From Orlajensenia leifsoniae (GTDB taxonomy: Bacteria > Actinomycetota > Actinomycetes > Actinomycetales > Microbacteriaceae), in assembly GCF_004570845.1 (NCBI RefSeq), contig NZ_SPQZ01000003.1, positions 434,001 through 498,000 of the forward strand: 64,000 nt of DNA, read 5' to 3'. The stretch's first letter is position 1. Every line of letters begins with the position of its first letter. Shown one piece after another: positions 24,994 through 32,499 of the stretch. Below the pieces are notes generated by a model. That model saw only the letters and a list, made by a program, of their open reading frames with translations, did no database searches and was not told where the DNA came from. Position numbers and translations under genes: made by a program.

Positions 24994-25012
24994 TGCCGCA
25001 GCAGGCTCGCCG

Positions 25013-25366
25013 CTACGGCGAACCGGTCCCGGCCGCGGCTCGCTCGGCCTCGAGCTGCAGGTAGGAGGCCGCGTCGCTCTCGCGCATCACGAGCATGCCG
25101 CCTTCGCTGAAGGCGCTGGCGTCGAGCGCCTGCAGCCACTGGCGGTTCAGCTCCGGCGGTCGCGAACCCGAGAAGTGGAACTGCAGCGGGATCGAGGGCG
25201 ATGCCCAGATGCTGATGCGGCCCGAGCCCTGGTTCGAGGGGATGGCCCACGACACGTAGAACGACTCCTGACGGCGCAACCGCAGTCCTGTCGCCACCTT
25301 GATGTGCGCCAGCGTGCGGTCATCCATCTCGTATGACGTGCCGGCTCCGTAGATGAGTTCTCCCAC
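25013..25366 (-). CDS. DUF7882-like small protein, copy 1
   Basis: A 117-residue protein: MGELIYGAGTSYEMDDRTLA, then KVATGLRLRRQESFYVSW, 'GRISIWASPSIPLQF' and 'GGMLVMRESDA'. It is clearly paralogous to the gene at 30459: both have Y-G, DDR-LAH-KVA, LRR-ESF--SW, R-S-W--PS--L-F and GGM at matching places. Such proteins are frequent in Microbacteriaceae and I believe they correspond to DUF7882; some databases label them as ligase-related without good reason. The function is unknown. The GTG start is the only one that keeps the conserved N-terminus. It is convergent with the zinc-ribbon gene. Confidence 0.8.
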   Translation of the reverse strand: MGELIYGAGTSYEMDDRTLAHIKVATGLRLRRQESFYVSWAIPSNQGSGRISIWASPSIPLQFHFSGSRPPELNRQWLQALDASAFSEGGMLVMRESDAASYLQLEAERAAAGTGSP

Positions 25367-25492
25367 CGCGCAAGCATCTCACTTTCCCGGTTAGCGATTC
25401 CGCCGTTCCGTGCACATCTCCAGCGGATTGACGACAGTGAAGGTGACGGATGCCGCCGCGTCAACCCCCTGCCAGTGCGCGGAGCCCCCACG

Positions 25493-25498
25493 TAGTCT
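25493..25498 (+). promoter_or_regulatory. -10 box TAGTCT, leaderless start of the glycoconjugate-like operon
   Basis: TAGTCT is followed by 6 nt and the ATG at 25505. It is expected to drive the four overlapping genes up to 29814. Confidence 0.6.
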
Positions 25499-25504
25499 CC
25501 TCAG

Positions 25505-26650
25505 ATGCTGCCCCAGACTCTGTCCATCGCCGATCCGGCCCCGAGTGCGGTCGAACCCGCCGGGCGGACGGCGCCGACGCCGCAGTCGCCGCGGCCGGTC
25601 TCGCTGGGCGCCCTGGACTGGCAGGAACACTCGTCCGTCCTCGAGAACGCCCTCGCCTCGATGCCCGAGCACTCGGCCGGGCTGAGCGCATCGTTGGCCT
25701 GGTGCGCGCGAATCGGCGCCGAGACACCTCGGCCGGGCTTCGGTGACACCGCCCTGGTGTGGGAACTCCTCGCCTCGGTGGCCGCCGTCGACCTGAGCCT
25801 CGCGCGCATGCTCGAGCCCCACCTCGACGCCCTCGCCATCCTCGACCAGGCCGGGCTGGGCGACGTCGCCACGTCACTCGACGGCATCGGTGCGAGCGCC
25901 GACAGCACGTGGGGCGTCTTCGCCGCCGAGGGTCCGGGCCAGAAGGTCACCGCCGAGCACTCCGCATCCGGTTGGCAGCTCAGCGGCGTGAAGCCGTGGT
26001 GCTCGCTGGCCGGCACGCTCAGTCACGCCCTCGTCACGGCCCACACCGAGGTCGGCCGGCGGCTGTTCGCCGTCGATCTGCGCGATCGAGGAGTGGTGGC
26101 ATCCGCCGGGCCCTGGGTCTCGCGCGGACTCTCCGACATCGTGAGCGCTCCGGTGACCTTCACTGCCGTGCCCGCGATCCCGATCGGCGACGACGGCTGG
26201 TACCTGCAGCGCCCGGGCTTCGCCTGGGGCGGCGTGGGGGTGGCCGCCTGCTGGTGGGGCGGCACAGTCGGGCTCGCCCGCACCCTGTACGCGGCATCCG
26301 AGGCGCGGGAGCCCGACCAGATCGGTCTGGCCCATCTCGGTGCCGTCGACATCGCCGTCGAGAGCGCTCGACTGGCCCTGGCCGCGACGGCCCTGATCGT
26401 CGACGGCGCCGCGAAGCCGGCAGATCGCCCGAGCGTGACAGCCAAACGGGTGCGCTCCATCGTGGTCGCCGCCGCCGAGACCACTCTCGAGCATGTGAAC
26501 CACGGCATGGGACCGCTTCCGCTCGTGGCCGACGACGCCCACGCGAGACGCGTGGCCGACCTGCAGATCTACCTGAGACAACACCATGCAGAACGCGACG
26601 AAGCGGCCCTCGGCCGCGCGTTGCTCGAGGCTGGAGGTGCACCGTGGTGA
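25505..26650 (+). CDS. Acyl-CoA dehydrogenase-like flavoprotein
   Basis: A 381-residue protein of the acyl-CoA dehydrogenase superfamily: an N-terminal helical domain (about 40-130), a beta-barrel middle domain ('WQLSGVKPWCSLAGTLSHALVTA', about 157-180) and a C-terminal helical domain ending in RQHHAERDEAALGR. The usual FAD and acyl-CoA features are weak; there is no obvious catalytic Glu in the standard place, so the activity is uncertain. It is the first gene of a tightly overlapping operon with a PIG-L/methyltransferase and a glycosyltransferase, which suggests it oxidises or modifies a pathway intermediate rather than serving beta-oxidation. The start is set by the leaderless -10. Confidence 0.85.
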   Translation: MLPQTLSIADPAPSAVEPAGRTAPTPQSPRPVSLGALDWQEHSSVLENALASMPEHSAGLSASLAWCARIGAETPRPGFGDTALVWELLASVAAVDLSLARMLEPHLDALAILDQAGLGDVATSLDGIGASADSTWGVFAAEGPGQKVTAEHSASGWQLSGVKPWCSLAGTLSHALVTAHTEVGRRLFAVDLRDRGVVASAGPWVSRGLSDIVSAPVTFTAVPAIPIGDDGWYLQRPGFAWGGVGVAACWWGGTVGLARTLYAASEAREPDQIGLAHLGAVDIAVESARLALAATALIVDGAAKPADRPSVTAKRVRSIVVAAAETTLEHVNHGMGPLPLVADDAHARRVADLQIYLRQHHAERDEAALGRALLEAGGAPW

Positions 26651-28092
26651 CGTTCGACAGTTCCCAGACCGGCACGCTGGAGTCCGAGTGGGCGGATGCC
26701 GATCGCTGGCAGCGCCTGCCGCGCTACGCCGGGCCCATTGAGCACCTCGTGGTGCTGGCGGCCCACCCCGACGACGAGACCCTGGGTGCAGGCGGACTCA
26801 TCGAGAACGTCGCTCGCGATGGGGGTCACGTCACCATCGTCGTGGCGACGGACGGCGAGGGTTCGCACCCGGCGTCGCCGACGCACACGCCCTGGCAACT
26901 CAGCCGCATCCGTCGTCGCGAGATGCGCAAGGCGATCGACCACCTGGCCCCGGATGCCGAGATCCACCACTGCGAGATCGCCGACGGCCAGCTCCGGGGC
27001 CACGTCGACGAGGTCGCGGACTGCATCGTCGACGTGATCGAGAAGGCCGGCAGCTCGGCGACGATCGTGTCGCCGTGGAGCGGCGACGGCCACCCCGACC
27101 ACCGTGCTGCGAGCGTTGCAGCACGCGCCGCGGCCGAGAGGACGGGCAGTCAGCTGCTCGAGTACCCCATCTGGATGTGGCACTGGGGCCGCCCCGACGA
27201 CGACAAGCTGCCCTGGGGCGACATGGTCGCCATCGACCTCGATTCGGAGACGCGCATGGCCAAGAGCTCGGCGCTCATCGAACACGTCAGCCAGACCGCT
27301 CCGCTCTCCGACCGAGCGGGCGACGAGGCCGTGATCGGCGTCGAGATGCGCAGTCACTTCGAGCGCCCGTTCGAGGTGTTCTTCGCCGATGGGAAGGGCC
27401 ACTCTCCGACGTCGGGATCCGACGCTGCCGCGGCGACCACATCCGCGGAGGCCGCGACAACGGACACGTCATCGGTGGATGCCGCATCCGGAACGCTCGA
27501 CCGCGACTTCTTCGATGACTTCTACGCCGGACGCGACGATCCGTGGGGATTCGAGACCCGCTGGTACGAGAAGCGCAAGCGCGCCGTGGTGCTCGCCTCG
27601 CTGCCGCGGGAGCAGTACGCACGCACTCTCGAGATCGGCTGCTCGACGGGCAAGCTCACCGAGGCCCTGGCCGCGCGCAGCGCATCCCTGCTCGGCGTCG
27701 ACATCGCGGCCGCGCCCCTGCGTGTGGCCGGTGAGCGCCTGGCGGACAGCACGCACGTCGAGCTGCGCCAGCTGCGCGTTCCCGAGGAGTGGCCGGAGGG
27801 CGAGTTCGACCTCGTCGTGCTCTCCGAGGTCGGCTACTACTGGAGCCGCGCCGACCTCGACACCGCTCTCGACCGCGCGATCGGCGCGCTGAGCGACGAC
27901 GGAACCCTCGTCGCGTGCCACTGGCGGCATCCTGTTATGGAGTATCCGCTCTCCGGTGACGACGTGCACGCGGCCATCTCGGCTCGGTCCGAACTCGTCG
28001 GCACGGTGCTGCACCGCGAGGAGGACTTCGTTCTCGAGGTCTTCCGCCGCCCGCCGGGCGATTCGGTCGCCCGCGAGACGGGGCTCCTGTGA
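26644..28092 (+). CDS. PIG-L deacetylase fused to a NodS-like SAM methyltransferase
   Basis: A 482-residue two-domain enzyme. Residues about 30-255 form a PIG-L/LmbE zinc deacetylase: AAHPDDETLGAGGL holds the HPDDE metal motif and GDGHPDHRAAS the second metal His. After a Thr/Ala/Ser linker (about 255-280), residues about 285-480 form a class I methyltransferase with FFDDFYAGRDDPWGFETRWYE and LEIGCSTGKLTEALA (SAM loop), closest in pattern to NodS, the N-methyltransferase of Nod-factor synthesis. Deacetylation of an N-acetyl sugar followed by methylation of the freed amine is the natural reading, but it is inference. GGAGG at 26633-26637 precedes the GTG at 26644; the start overlaps the previous stop. 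Confidence 0.9.
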   Translation: MVTFDSSQTGTLESEWADADRWQRLPRYAGPIEHLVVLAAHPDDETLGAGGLIENVARDGGHVTIVVATDGEGSHPASPTHTPWQLSRIRRREMRKAIDHLAPDAEIHHCEIADGQLRGHVDEVADCIVDVIEKAGSSATIVSPWSGDGHPDHRAASVAARAAAERTGSQLLEYPIWMWHWGRPDDDKLPWGDMVAIDLDSETRMAKSSALIEHVSQTAPLSDRAGDEAVIGVEMRSHFERPFEVFFADGKGHSPTSGSDAAAATTSAEAATTDTSSVDAASGTLDRDFFDDFYAGRDDPWGFETRWYEKRKRAVVLASLPREQYARTLEIGCSTGKLTEALAARSASLLGVDIAAAPLRVAGERLADSTHVELRQLRVPEEWPEGEFDLVVLSEVGYYWSRADLDTALDRAIGALSDDGTLVACHWRHPVMEYPLSGDDVHAAISARSELVGTVLHREEDFVLEVFRRPPGDSVARETGLL

Positions 28093-28928
28093 GCGGGCTC
28101 TGGCGGGATGTCGTCGACGCGATCGGCGTGGTGATCCCCGTCAACGACGAGGAGGCACTGCTGCCGCGCTGCCTGGCAGCGCTGCGGGAGGCCCTCGACG
28201 AACTCGCCGTGCAGCACCGGCATCCGCCGGCCGTCTACGTCGTTCTGGTTCTGGACGCCTGCACCGATGGCTCGGCGGCGATCGCCGCTGCCTCGGGGTT
28301 CGAGGTGCTCACCACCTCGACGCGCAACGTGGGCATGGCGCGAGCCGCCGGGGTGGCCGCCGTCTTCGCACGCGTCGCCGAGGCGGGAGCCCGGAACCGT
28401 GCGCTGACGGATGCGGCGCACATCTGGATCGCGAACACCGACGCGGACTCCGCGGTGCCCCGCACCTGGCTCACGACCCAGCTCGCCCTGGCCGAGGACG
28501 GCGCCGACCTGATGGTCGGAACCGTGCGCCCCGATTTCGCCGACCTCACGGCCGAGCAGACCGCCGTGTGGATGTCGACCCATGTTCTCGGTCACGCCGG
28601 GGGCCACGTGCACGGGGCCAACCTCGGCGTGCGCGGTGCGAGCTATCTGGCCGCCGGCGGCTTCGCTTCGCTCGCCGAGCACGAGGACGTGCTGCTGGTC
28701 GAGAGCCTGCGCGCGAACCCGGAGACACGCGAGGTCGACACCGATGAATGCTGGGTTCTCACCTCGGGCCGGCTGGTCGGTCGCTCGCCCGGCGGCTACG
28801 CGCACCACCTGATGTCGACACTCCCGCCCGTCGCAGACCCCGTCGACCCTGTCGCCGACCACGGCACCGATTCCGGTGCCGACCCCGCAGCCGAATCCAC
28901 GATCGAGGAGAGCATCACCCGTGTCTGA
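28089..28928 (+). CDS. Family 2 glycosyltransferase
   Basis: A 279-residue GT-A-fold enzyme. The nucleotide-sugar domain begins IGVVIPVNDEEALLPRCL (about 12-29). The metal-binding DxD lies in WIANTDADSAVP (about 115-126), and an acceptor-side segment is 'HVHGANLGVRGASYLAAGGF'. It has no membrane helix, so it should act on a soluble or membrane-peripheral acceptor at the cytosolic face. The C-terminus is a disordered Asp/Pro/Ala tail. The GTGA overlap (28089-28092) couples it to the PIG-L/methyltransferase gene. It probably builds the glycan that the preceding enzyme modifies. Confidence 0.88.
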   Translation: MSGLWRDVVDAIGVVIPVNDEEALLPRCLAALREALDELAVQHRHPPAVYVVLVLDACTDGSAAIAAASGFEVLTTSTRNVGMARAAGVAAVFARVAEAGARNRALTDAAHIWIANTDADSAVPRTWLTTQLALAEDGADLMVGTVRPDFADLTAEQTAVWMSTHVLGHAGGHVHGANLGVRGASYLAAGGFASLAEHEDVLLVESLRANPETREVDTDECWVLTSGRLVGRSPGGYAHHLMSTLPPVADPVDPVADHGTDSGADPAAESTIEESITRV

Positions 28929-29814
28929 GAACCCCTACGCCCCGCGCAACCCGCTCGACGCCTACCCGCAGCCGCCATTCCCCGAGCAGAAGCAGCCCGA
29001 GCCCGGGCTCACCTTCGAGATGGACCCCGTTCCCGATCACGGCGAGAAGACGTACATCGGCCACGGTCGGCTGCAGGGTCGACGGGCACTCATCACGGGT
29101 GCTGACTCCGGCATCGGGCGGGCCGTCGCCATCGCCTTCGCCCGAGAGGGCGCCGACGTCGCGCTCGTCTACCTGCCCGAGGAGCAGACCGACGCCGAGA
29201 GCACCGCGGCCCTCGTGGCCGAGGCCGGTCGCACGGCCGCGCTGTTTCCGGGAGACATCAGTGACGAGGCGTTCTGCGGCACCGCGGTGACGGATGCCGC
29301 ATCACAGCTCGGCGGCCTCGACCTGCTCGTCATGGTTGCCGGCGACATGCAGACCGTCGAGGGCATCGAGGACTTCAGCACCGAGGTGCTCGACAAGACC
29401 CTGCGCACGAACGTGCACTCGCTGTTCTGGCTGACGAAGGCCTCGCTCGAGCACTTCGAGCCTGGAGCCGCGATCATCACCACGTCGTCGATCCAGGGCT
29501 TCCAGCCGTCGCCGCAGCTCGTGGAGTACGCGGTCTCGAAGGCCGGGATCGTGAACTTCACGCGCGCGATGGCCGAGCAGCTGGCCGAGCGCGGCATCCG
29601 CGTCAACGGTGTGGCACCGGGACCGTTCTGGACGCCGCTGCAGCCGTCGTCGGTGCCGCTCGACAAGCTGACGTCCTTCGGCGAGCAGACCCCGTTCAAG
29701 CGCCCCGGCCAGCCGGCCGAGTTGGCCTCGACCTACGTCTACCTCGCCTCGCAGGAGGCGAGCTACACGAGTGGCGAGACGATCATCGTGAACGGCGGGC
29801 AGGCGGGGCACTAG
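28921..29814 (+). CDS. SDR-family oxidoreductase (YghA-like)
   Basis: A 297-residue short-chain dehydrogenase. A ~45-residue Pro-rich N-terminal extension is typical of the YghA/general-stress-protein-39 group. Then come TGADSGIGRAVAIAF (cofactor loop, about 60-74), 'MVAGDMQ' in place of the usual NNAG, TSSIQGFQ (catalytic Ser) and YAVSKAG (catalytic Tyr and Lys). Relatives reduce aldehydes with NADPH. The GTG at 28921 follows GAGGAGAG at a good distance and overlaps the glycosyltransferase by 8 nt. It is in the same transcript, but may serve a stress role rather than the pathway. Confidence 0.9.
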   Translation: MSENPYAPRNPLDAYPQPPFPEQKQPEPGLTFEMDPVPDHGEKTYIGHGRLQGRRALITGADSGIGRAVAIAFAREGADVALVYLPEEQTDAESTAALVAEAGRTAALFPGDISDEAFCGTAVTDAASQLGGLDLLVMVAGDMQTVEGIEDFSTEVLDKTLRTNVHSLFWLTKASLEHFEPGAAIITTSSIQGFQPSPQLVEYAVSKAGIVNFTRAMAEQLAERGIRVNGVAPGPFWTPLQPSSVPLDKLTSFGEQTPFKRPGQPAELASTYVYLASQEASYTSGETIIVNGGQAGH

Positions 29815-29856
29815 GGCCGAGCGGAGCGACCGCCCGAAGCGCCTCAGCGACCGGGG
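29813..29856. repeat. Dispersed intergenic element, copy C (half-size)
   Basis: AGGGCCGAGCGGAGCGACCG followed by CCCGAAGCG and CCTCAGCGACCGGGG. It lies between the convergent SDR and dps genes, starting in the SDR stop codon. Confidence 0.7.
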
Positions 29857-29863
29857 TGTTCGA

Positions 29864-30415
29864 CTAGCGCTTCTTCGCCGGCGTGCGGTTCTCGGCGCTG
29901 ACCATCCAGGCGTACTGCTCGAGCTTCTCGATGATGGCGTGGAGAACGTCGGCGCTGGTCGGGTCCTCCTCGTCGACGTCGTCGTGCACGCGGCGCATCG
30001 TCCCGACGGTCGCCTCGAGGCGCTGGGTGATCAGGTCGACCGTGTCGGTGGTGAGGACCTCGCCGTGCGGGTACTCGGGCAGCGTGGTCGTGGCGGCCAC
30101 CGTGTCGCTGCGTCCGTCGGGCAGTCCGTGGAGTGCCCGCATCCGCTCGGCGACGACATCGCTGAATTCGCGGGCGTCGTCGATGATCTCATCGAGCTGC
30201 AGGTGCAGGTCGCGGAAGTTCTTGCCGACGACGTTCCAGTGGGCCTGCTTGCCCTGGAGGTGCAACTCGATGAGGTCGACGAGAACCTCCTGGAGCGCGT
30301 CGGTCAGCTTCTTCGAGGCCGTGAAGCCCTTCTCGGCGTTCTGACGCCGGGTGAGCTTCGCGCCGGCTCCGGCGGGAGCCGTCGTGGTGGTGGGGCGTTC
30401 TGCTGTCGTAGTCAT
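29864..30415 (-). CDS. dps: Dps-family DNA-binding ferritin-like protein
   Basis: A 183-residue protein. A flexible Thr/Ala-rich N-terminus (about 1-30) with RR and KK residues could bind DNA. The ferritin-like four-helix core has the Dps ferroxidase signature at the dimer interface: QAHWNVVGKNFRDLHLQLDE (His, Asp, Glu), followed by 'FSDVVAERMRALHGLPDG'. It should form a 12-mer cage that oxidises and stores iron and protects DNA from peroxide in starvation. The C-terminus ends in TPAKKR. The ATG is preceded by TAGCGT at leaderless spacing. Confidence 0.93.
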   Translation of the reverse strand: MTTTAERPTTTTAPAGAGAKLTRRQNAEKGFTASKKLTDALQEVLVDLIELHLQGKQAHWNVVGKNFRDLHLQLDEIIDDAREFSDVVAERMRALHGLPDGRSDTVAATTTLPEYPHGEVLTTDTVDLITQRLEATVGTMRRVHDDVDEEDPTSADVLHAIIEKLEQYAWMVSAENRTPAKKR

Positions 30416-30421
30416 GCTTCG

Positions 30422-30427
30422 ACGCTA
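30422..30427 (-). promoter_or_regulatory. -10 box TAGCGT, leaderless dps start
   Basis: On the minus strand TAGCGT is followed by 6 nt and the ATG at 30415. Confidence 0.55.
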
Positions 30428-30458
30428 CTCCCGCCCGGGGAGGCAGTGCAGGGGGTTG

Positions 30459-30800
30459 CTATTCGGAGACCGCTGCTGCCTGTGCTGCGGTGGGCGGGGC
30501 CGTGGGGTCCTCGCCGACGATGACCATGCCGCCGGTGGTGCTGGCTGCGCGCAGCAGCCGTTCGATCCACTCCGTGTTGATCTCGGGGGTGGTCGCGGTC
30601 TCGAACTCCCAACGGATGAAGCTGGCGGGATCGATCCAGAGGGACGTGCGGCCGCCTTCGCGTCCGGGAGGGTGCACCCAGGACAGGGTGAACGATTCGC
30701 CGCGCCGCAGCTTCTGGGTGATCGCGACCTTGAGGTGCGCGAGCAACCTGTCGTCGAATTCGAGGGGCGATGACATCTCGCCGTAGTAGAGGAGGCCCAC
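30459..30800 (-). CDS. DUF7882-like small protein, copy 2
   Basis: A 113-residue paralogue of the protein at 25013: MGLLYYGEMSSPLEFDDRLL, then KVAITQKLRRGESFTLSW, 'GRTSLWIDPASFIRWEF' and 'TTGGMVIVGED'. The function is unknown. Its GTG start lies 7 nt after a TACTCT box, so the message is leaderless and initiates at GTG. It is separated from dps by 43 nt and could be the first gene of a dps transcript, but dps has its own promoter. Confidence 0.8.
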   Translation of the reverse strand: MGLLYYGEMSSPLEFDDRLLAHLKVAITQKLRRGESFTLSWVHPPGREGGRTSLWIDPASFIRWEFETATTPEINTEWIERLLRAASTTGGMVIVGEDPTAPPTAAQAAAVSE

Positions 30801-30807
30801 GAGAGTG

Positions 30808-30813
30808 AGAGTA
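30808..30813 (-). promoter_or_regulatory. -10 box TACTCT, leaderless start
   Basis: On the minus strand TACTCT ends 7 nt before the GTG at 30800. Confidence 0.5.
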
Positions 30814-30865
30814 CGCCTAACCCGGCGGGAACGCCGAACAACCGCTCGCGACAGCTCGGCGAGAA

Positions 30866-30978
30866 GGGAATCTGAAAGGGAAGCGCGGCCCCTCGCCTGA
30901 GGAGAGGGGCCGCGGCTGACTCGGCGATACGCACGAGCCCGCGCGATCGGGAATCCACCCAGAACCCGATCGATGCAT
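30866..30978 (-). ncRNA. Candidate small RNA with strong terminator
   Basis: The 338-nt gap 30801-31138 holds no ORF apart from the kinase start region. On the minus strand TAAAGT (30985-30980) could be a -10. About 60 nt later an 11-bp perfect hairpin (arms 30884-30894 and 30904-30914) is followed by a pyrimidine-rich run, as in a rho-independent terminator. Between them lies a dyad CGATCGGG (30944-30951)/CCCGATCG (30965-30972). A transcript of ~110 nt would fit. On the plus strand TTGACA at 31014-31019 may belong to the kinase promoter. Confidence 0.3.
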
Positions 30979-31138
30979 CACTTTACGGAACCGGCAACTC
31001 CCTCTGCAGACCCTTGACAATGGGTGTCGATCCATGCAGAGCTATCTATCGACACCTGTGTTCTGCGCTCGGTCCCCGACCACGTCGCTACGAAGTCGTC
31101 GGCCGTCCGGCCGGGCCGACCGGGTGCTTCTCCAGGAG

Positions 31139-32200
31139 ATGACGTTGCTCGATTCGATCGACAAGCCGAGTGGCGAGCCGACACGACAGTCCACGTCGCG
31201 GTACGAGTTCCTCGAGCACCTCGGCAGCGGCGGTATGGCCGAGGTCTACAGGGCGCGAGACAGGGAGCTCGGCCGCGAGCTGGCCATCAAGCTGTTCCGC
31301 GATGGTGCCGACAATCCGTTCGATGAGCTGCGCCGTGAGCGGGAGATCCAGCTTCTCGGCGCGCTCCATCACCCGGGCCTGGTGGAGATCTACGACGCAG
31401 GCACGTTCAACGACCGCGGTCGCCCGCGTCGCTTCATCGCCATGGAGTACGTGGCCGGGCGCTCGCTCGCGGCGCGCATCCGTGCCGGCATCCCGACGCA
31501 CCGACAGGTGGCCGACATCGGCGCCCAGGTGGCAGACGCCCTCGCCTACGTGCACAGCCGCGACATCGTGCACCGCGACGTGAAGCCCGACAACGTCCTG
31601 GTCACCGATGATGCGGCCTACGGCTACACGCTCATCGCCAAGCTCGCGGACTTCGGCATCGCCCAGTTCATCGACGGCTCGCGCTTCACGAACCACGACT
31701 CGGTTCTCGGCACCGCCTCGTACATCTCGCCGGAGCAGGCGCGCGGCGAAGACGTGGGAACGCCGAGCGACATCTACTCGCTGGGTCTCGTGCTGCTCGA
31801 GGCGATCACGGGCGAGCGGGAGTACCGCGGCGCACCGCTCGAGGCCGCGCTGGAGCGCCTGCACCGCTCGCCCCGGGTGCCCGAGGGGCTGCCCGAGGAG
31901 TGGGTGCGGCTGCTGACGGCCATGACGCTCGACGACCCGGCGGCGCGACCGACGGCCCACGACGTCGCCGCCACCATGCGCGACTTCATCCGGGCGTCGA
32001 TCATCGCGTCGCGAACTGCCGGCAGTGGACGTCGGGCTCGTCGTTCACGAGGCGCCGAATCGCGGGCCGGTTCCTTCGATGGAACGGATGCCGCCGGCCC
32101 GCGCACGGGCTCGATGCGCTTCATCGCCCTCGTGGCCGTCGCCAACGCCGTGATCGGTCTGGTGATCGGGCTGTTGCTGGGCCTGCACGTCTGGGGGTGA
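31139..32200 (+). CDS. Membrane-anchored Ser/Thr protein kinase (PknB-like)
   Basis: A 353-residue Hanks-type kinase. Gly loop GSGGMAEVYRAR (29-40), catalytic Lys51 in LAIK, catalytic loop HRDVKPDN, DFG motif, and activation segment GTASYISPEQARG. The domain ends near residue 285. An Arg/Ser-rich linker and one membrane helix (about 328-350, FIALVAVANAVIGLVIGLLL) follow, with only a few residues outside, so it lacks a PASTA or other sensor domain. It phosphorylates proteins at the membrane; targets are unknown. The start is uncertain: ATG 31139 abuts CCAGGAG, while TTG 31145 or GTG 31124 are alternatives. It has no partner phosphatase nearby. Confidence 0.88.
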   Translation: MTLLDSIDKPSGEPTRQSTSRYEFLEHLGSGGMAEVYRARDRELGRELAIKLFRDGADNPFDELRREREIQLLGALHHPGLVEIYDAGTFNDRGRPRRFIAMEYVAGRSLAARIRAGIPTHRQVADIGAQVADALAYVHSRDIVHRDVKPDNVLVTDDAAYGYTLIAKLADFGIAQFIDGSRFTNHDSVLGTASYISPEQARGEDVGTPSDIYSLGLVLLEAITGEREYRGAPLEAALERLHRSPRVPEGLPEEWVRLLTAMTLDDPAARPTAHDVAATMRDFIRASIIASRTAGSGRRARRSRGAESRAGSFDGTDAAGPRTGSMRFIALVAVANAVIGLVIGLLLGLHVWG

Positions 32201-32201
32201 C

Positions 32202-32249
32202 CCCCGGGACTACTCGGCCCCGGGACTACTCGGCCCCGTGCCTACTCCG
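32202..32249. repeat. Three tandem 16-bp units
   Basis: CCCCGGGACTACTCGG occurs twice exactly (32202-32217, 32218-32233) and a degenerate third copy follows (32234-32249). They lie between the kinase stop and the end of the next minus-strand gene. Confidence 0.75.
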
Positions 32250-32466
32250 CCCTGATGTCGGCGAGAACGGTGGCGAACTCGTCGTCGGAGAGCTCGATGC
32301 CGGAGTCTCCGAGCCGTCGGCGCAGGTCCTCCTCGGGGTCGGGGCTCACGCCGCTGTGGAAGTCGTGCCGGATCTGTGCCACGAGGCCGCGCAACTTCTC
32401 GTCCTGGCCCGCCTCGTCGCTGCCGTCCTGGATGGGGCTGTCCTGGGTGCCGTTGTCGTCAGTCAT
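32242..32466 (-). CDS. Small acidic protein, function unknown
   Basis: A 74-residue acidic protein: MTDDNGTQDSPIQDGSDEAG, then a helical part KLRGLVAQIRHDFHSG and DDEFATVLADIRAE. It has no Cys and no membrane segment. The family is not recognised. The ATG is supported by TAGTCT ending 6 nt upstream. Two further small acidic proteins lie at 34673 and 34877. Confidence 0.65.
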   Translation of the reverse strand: MTDDNGTQDSPIQDGSDEAGQDEKLRGLVAQIRHDFHSGVSPDPEEDLRRRLGDSGIELSDDEFATVLADIRAE

Positions 32467-32472
32467 GTCGCC

Positions 32473-32478
32473 AGACTA
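32473..32478 (-). promoter_or_regulatory. -10 box TAGTCT, leaderless start
   Basis: On the minus strand TAGTCT is followed by 6 nt and the ATG at 32466. Confidence 0.55.
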
Positions 32479-32499
32479 GGCAGCGCGGCTGGGAACCCA

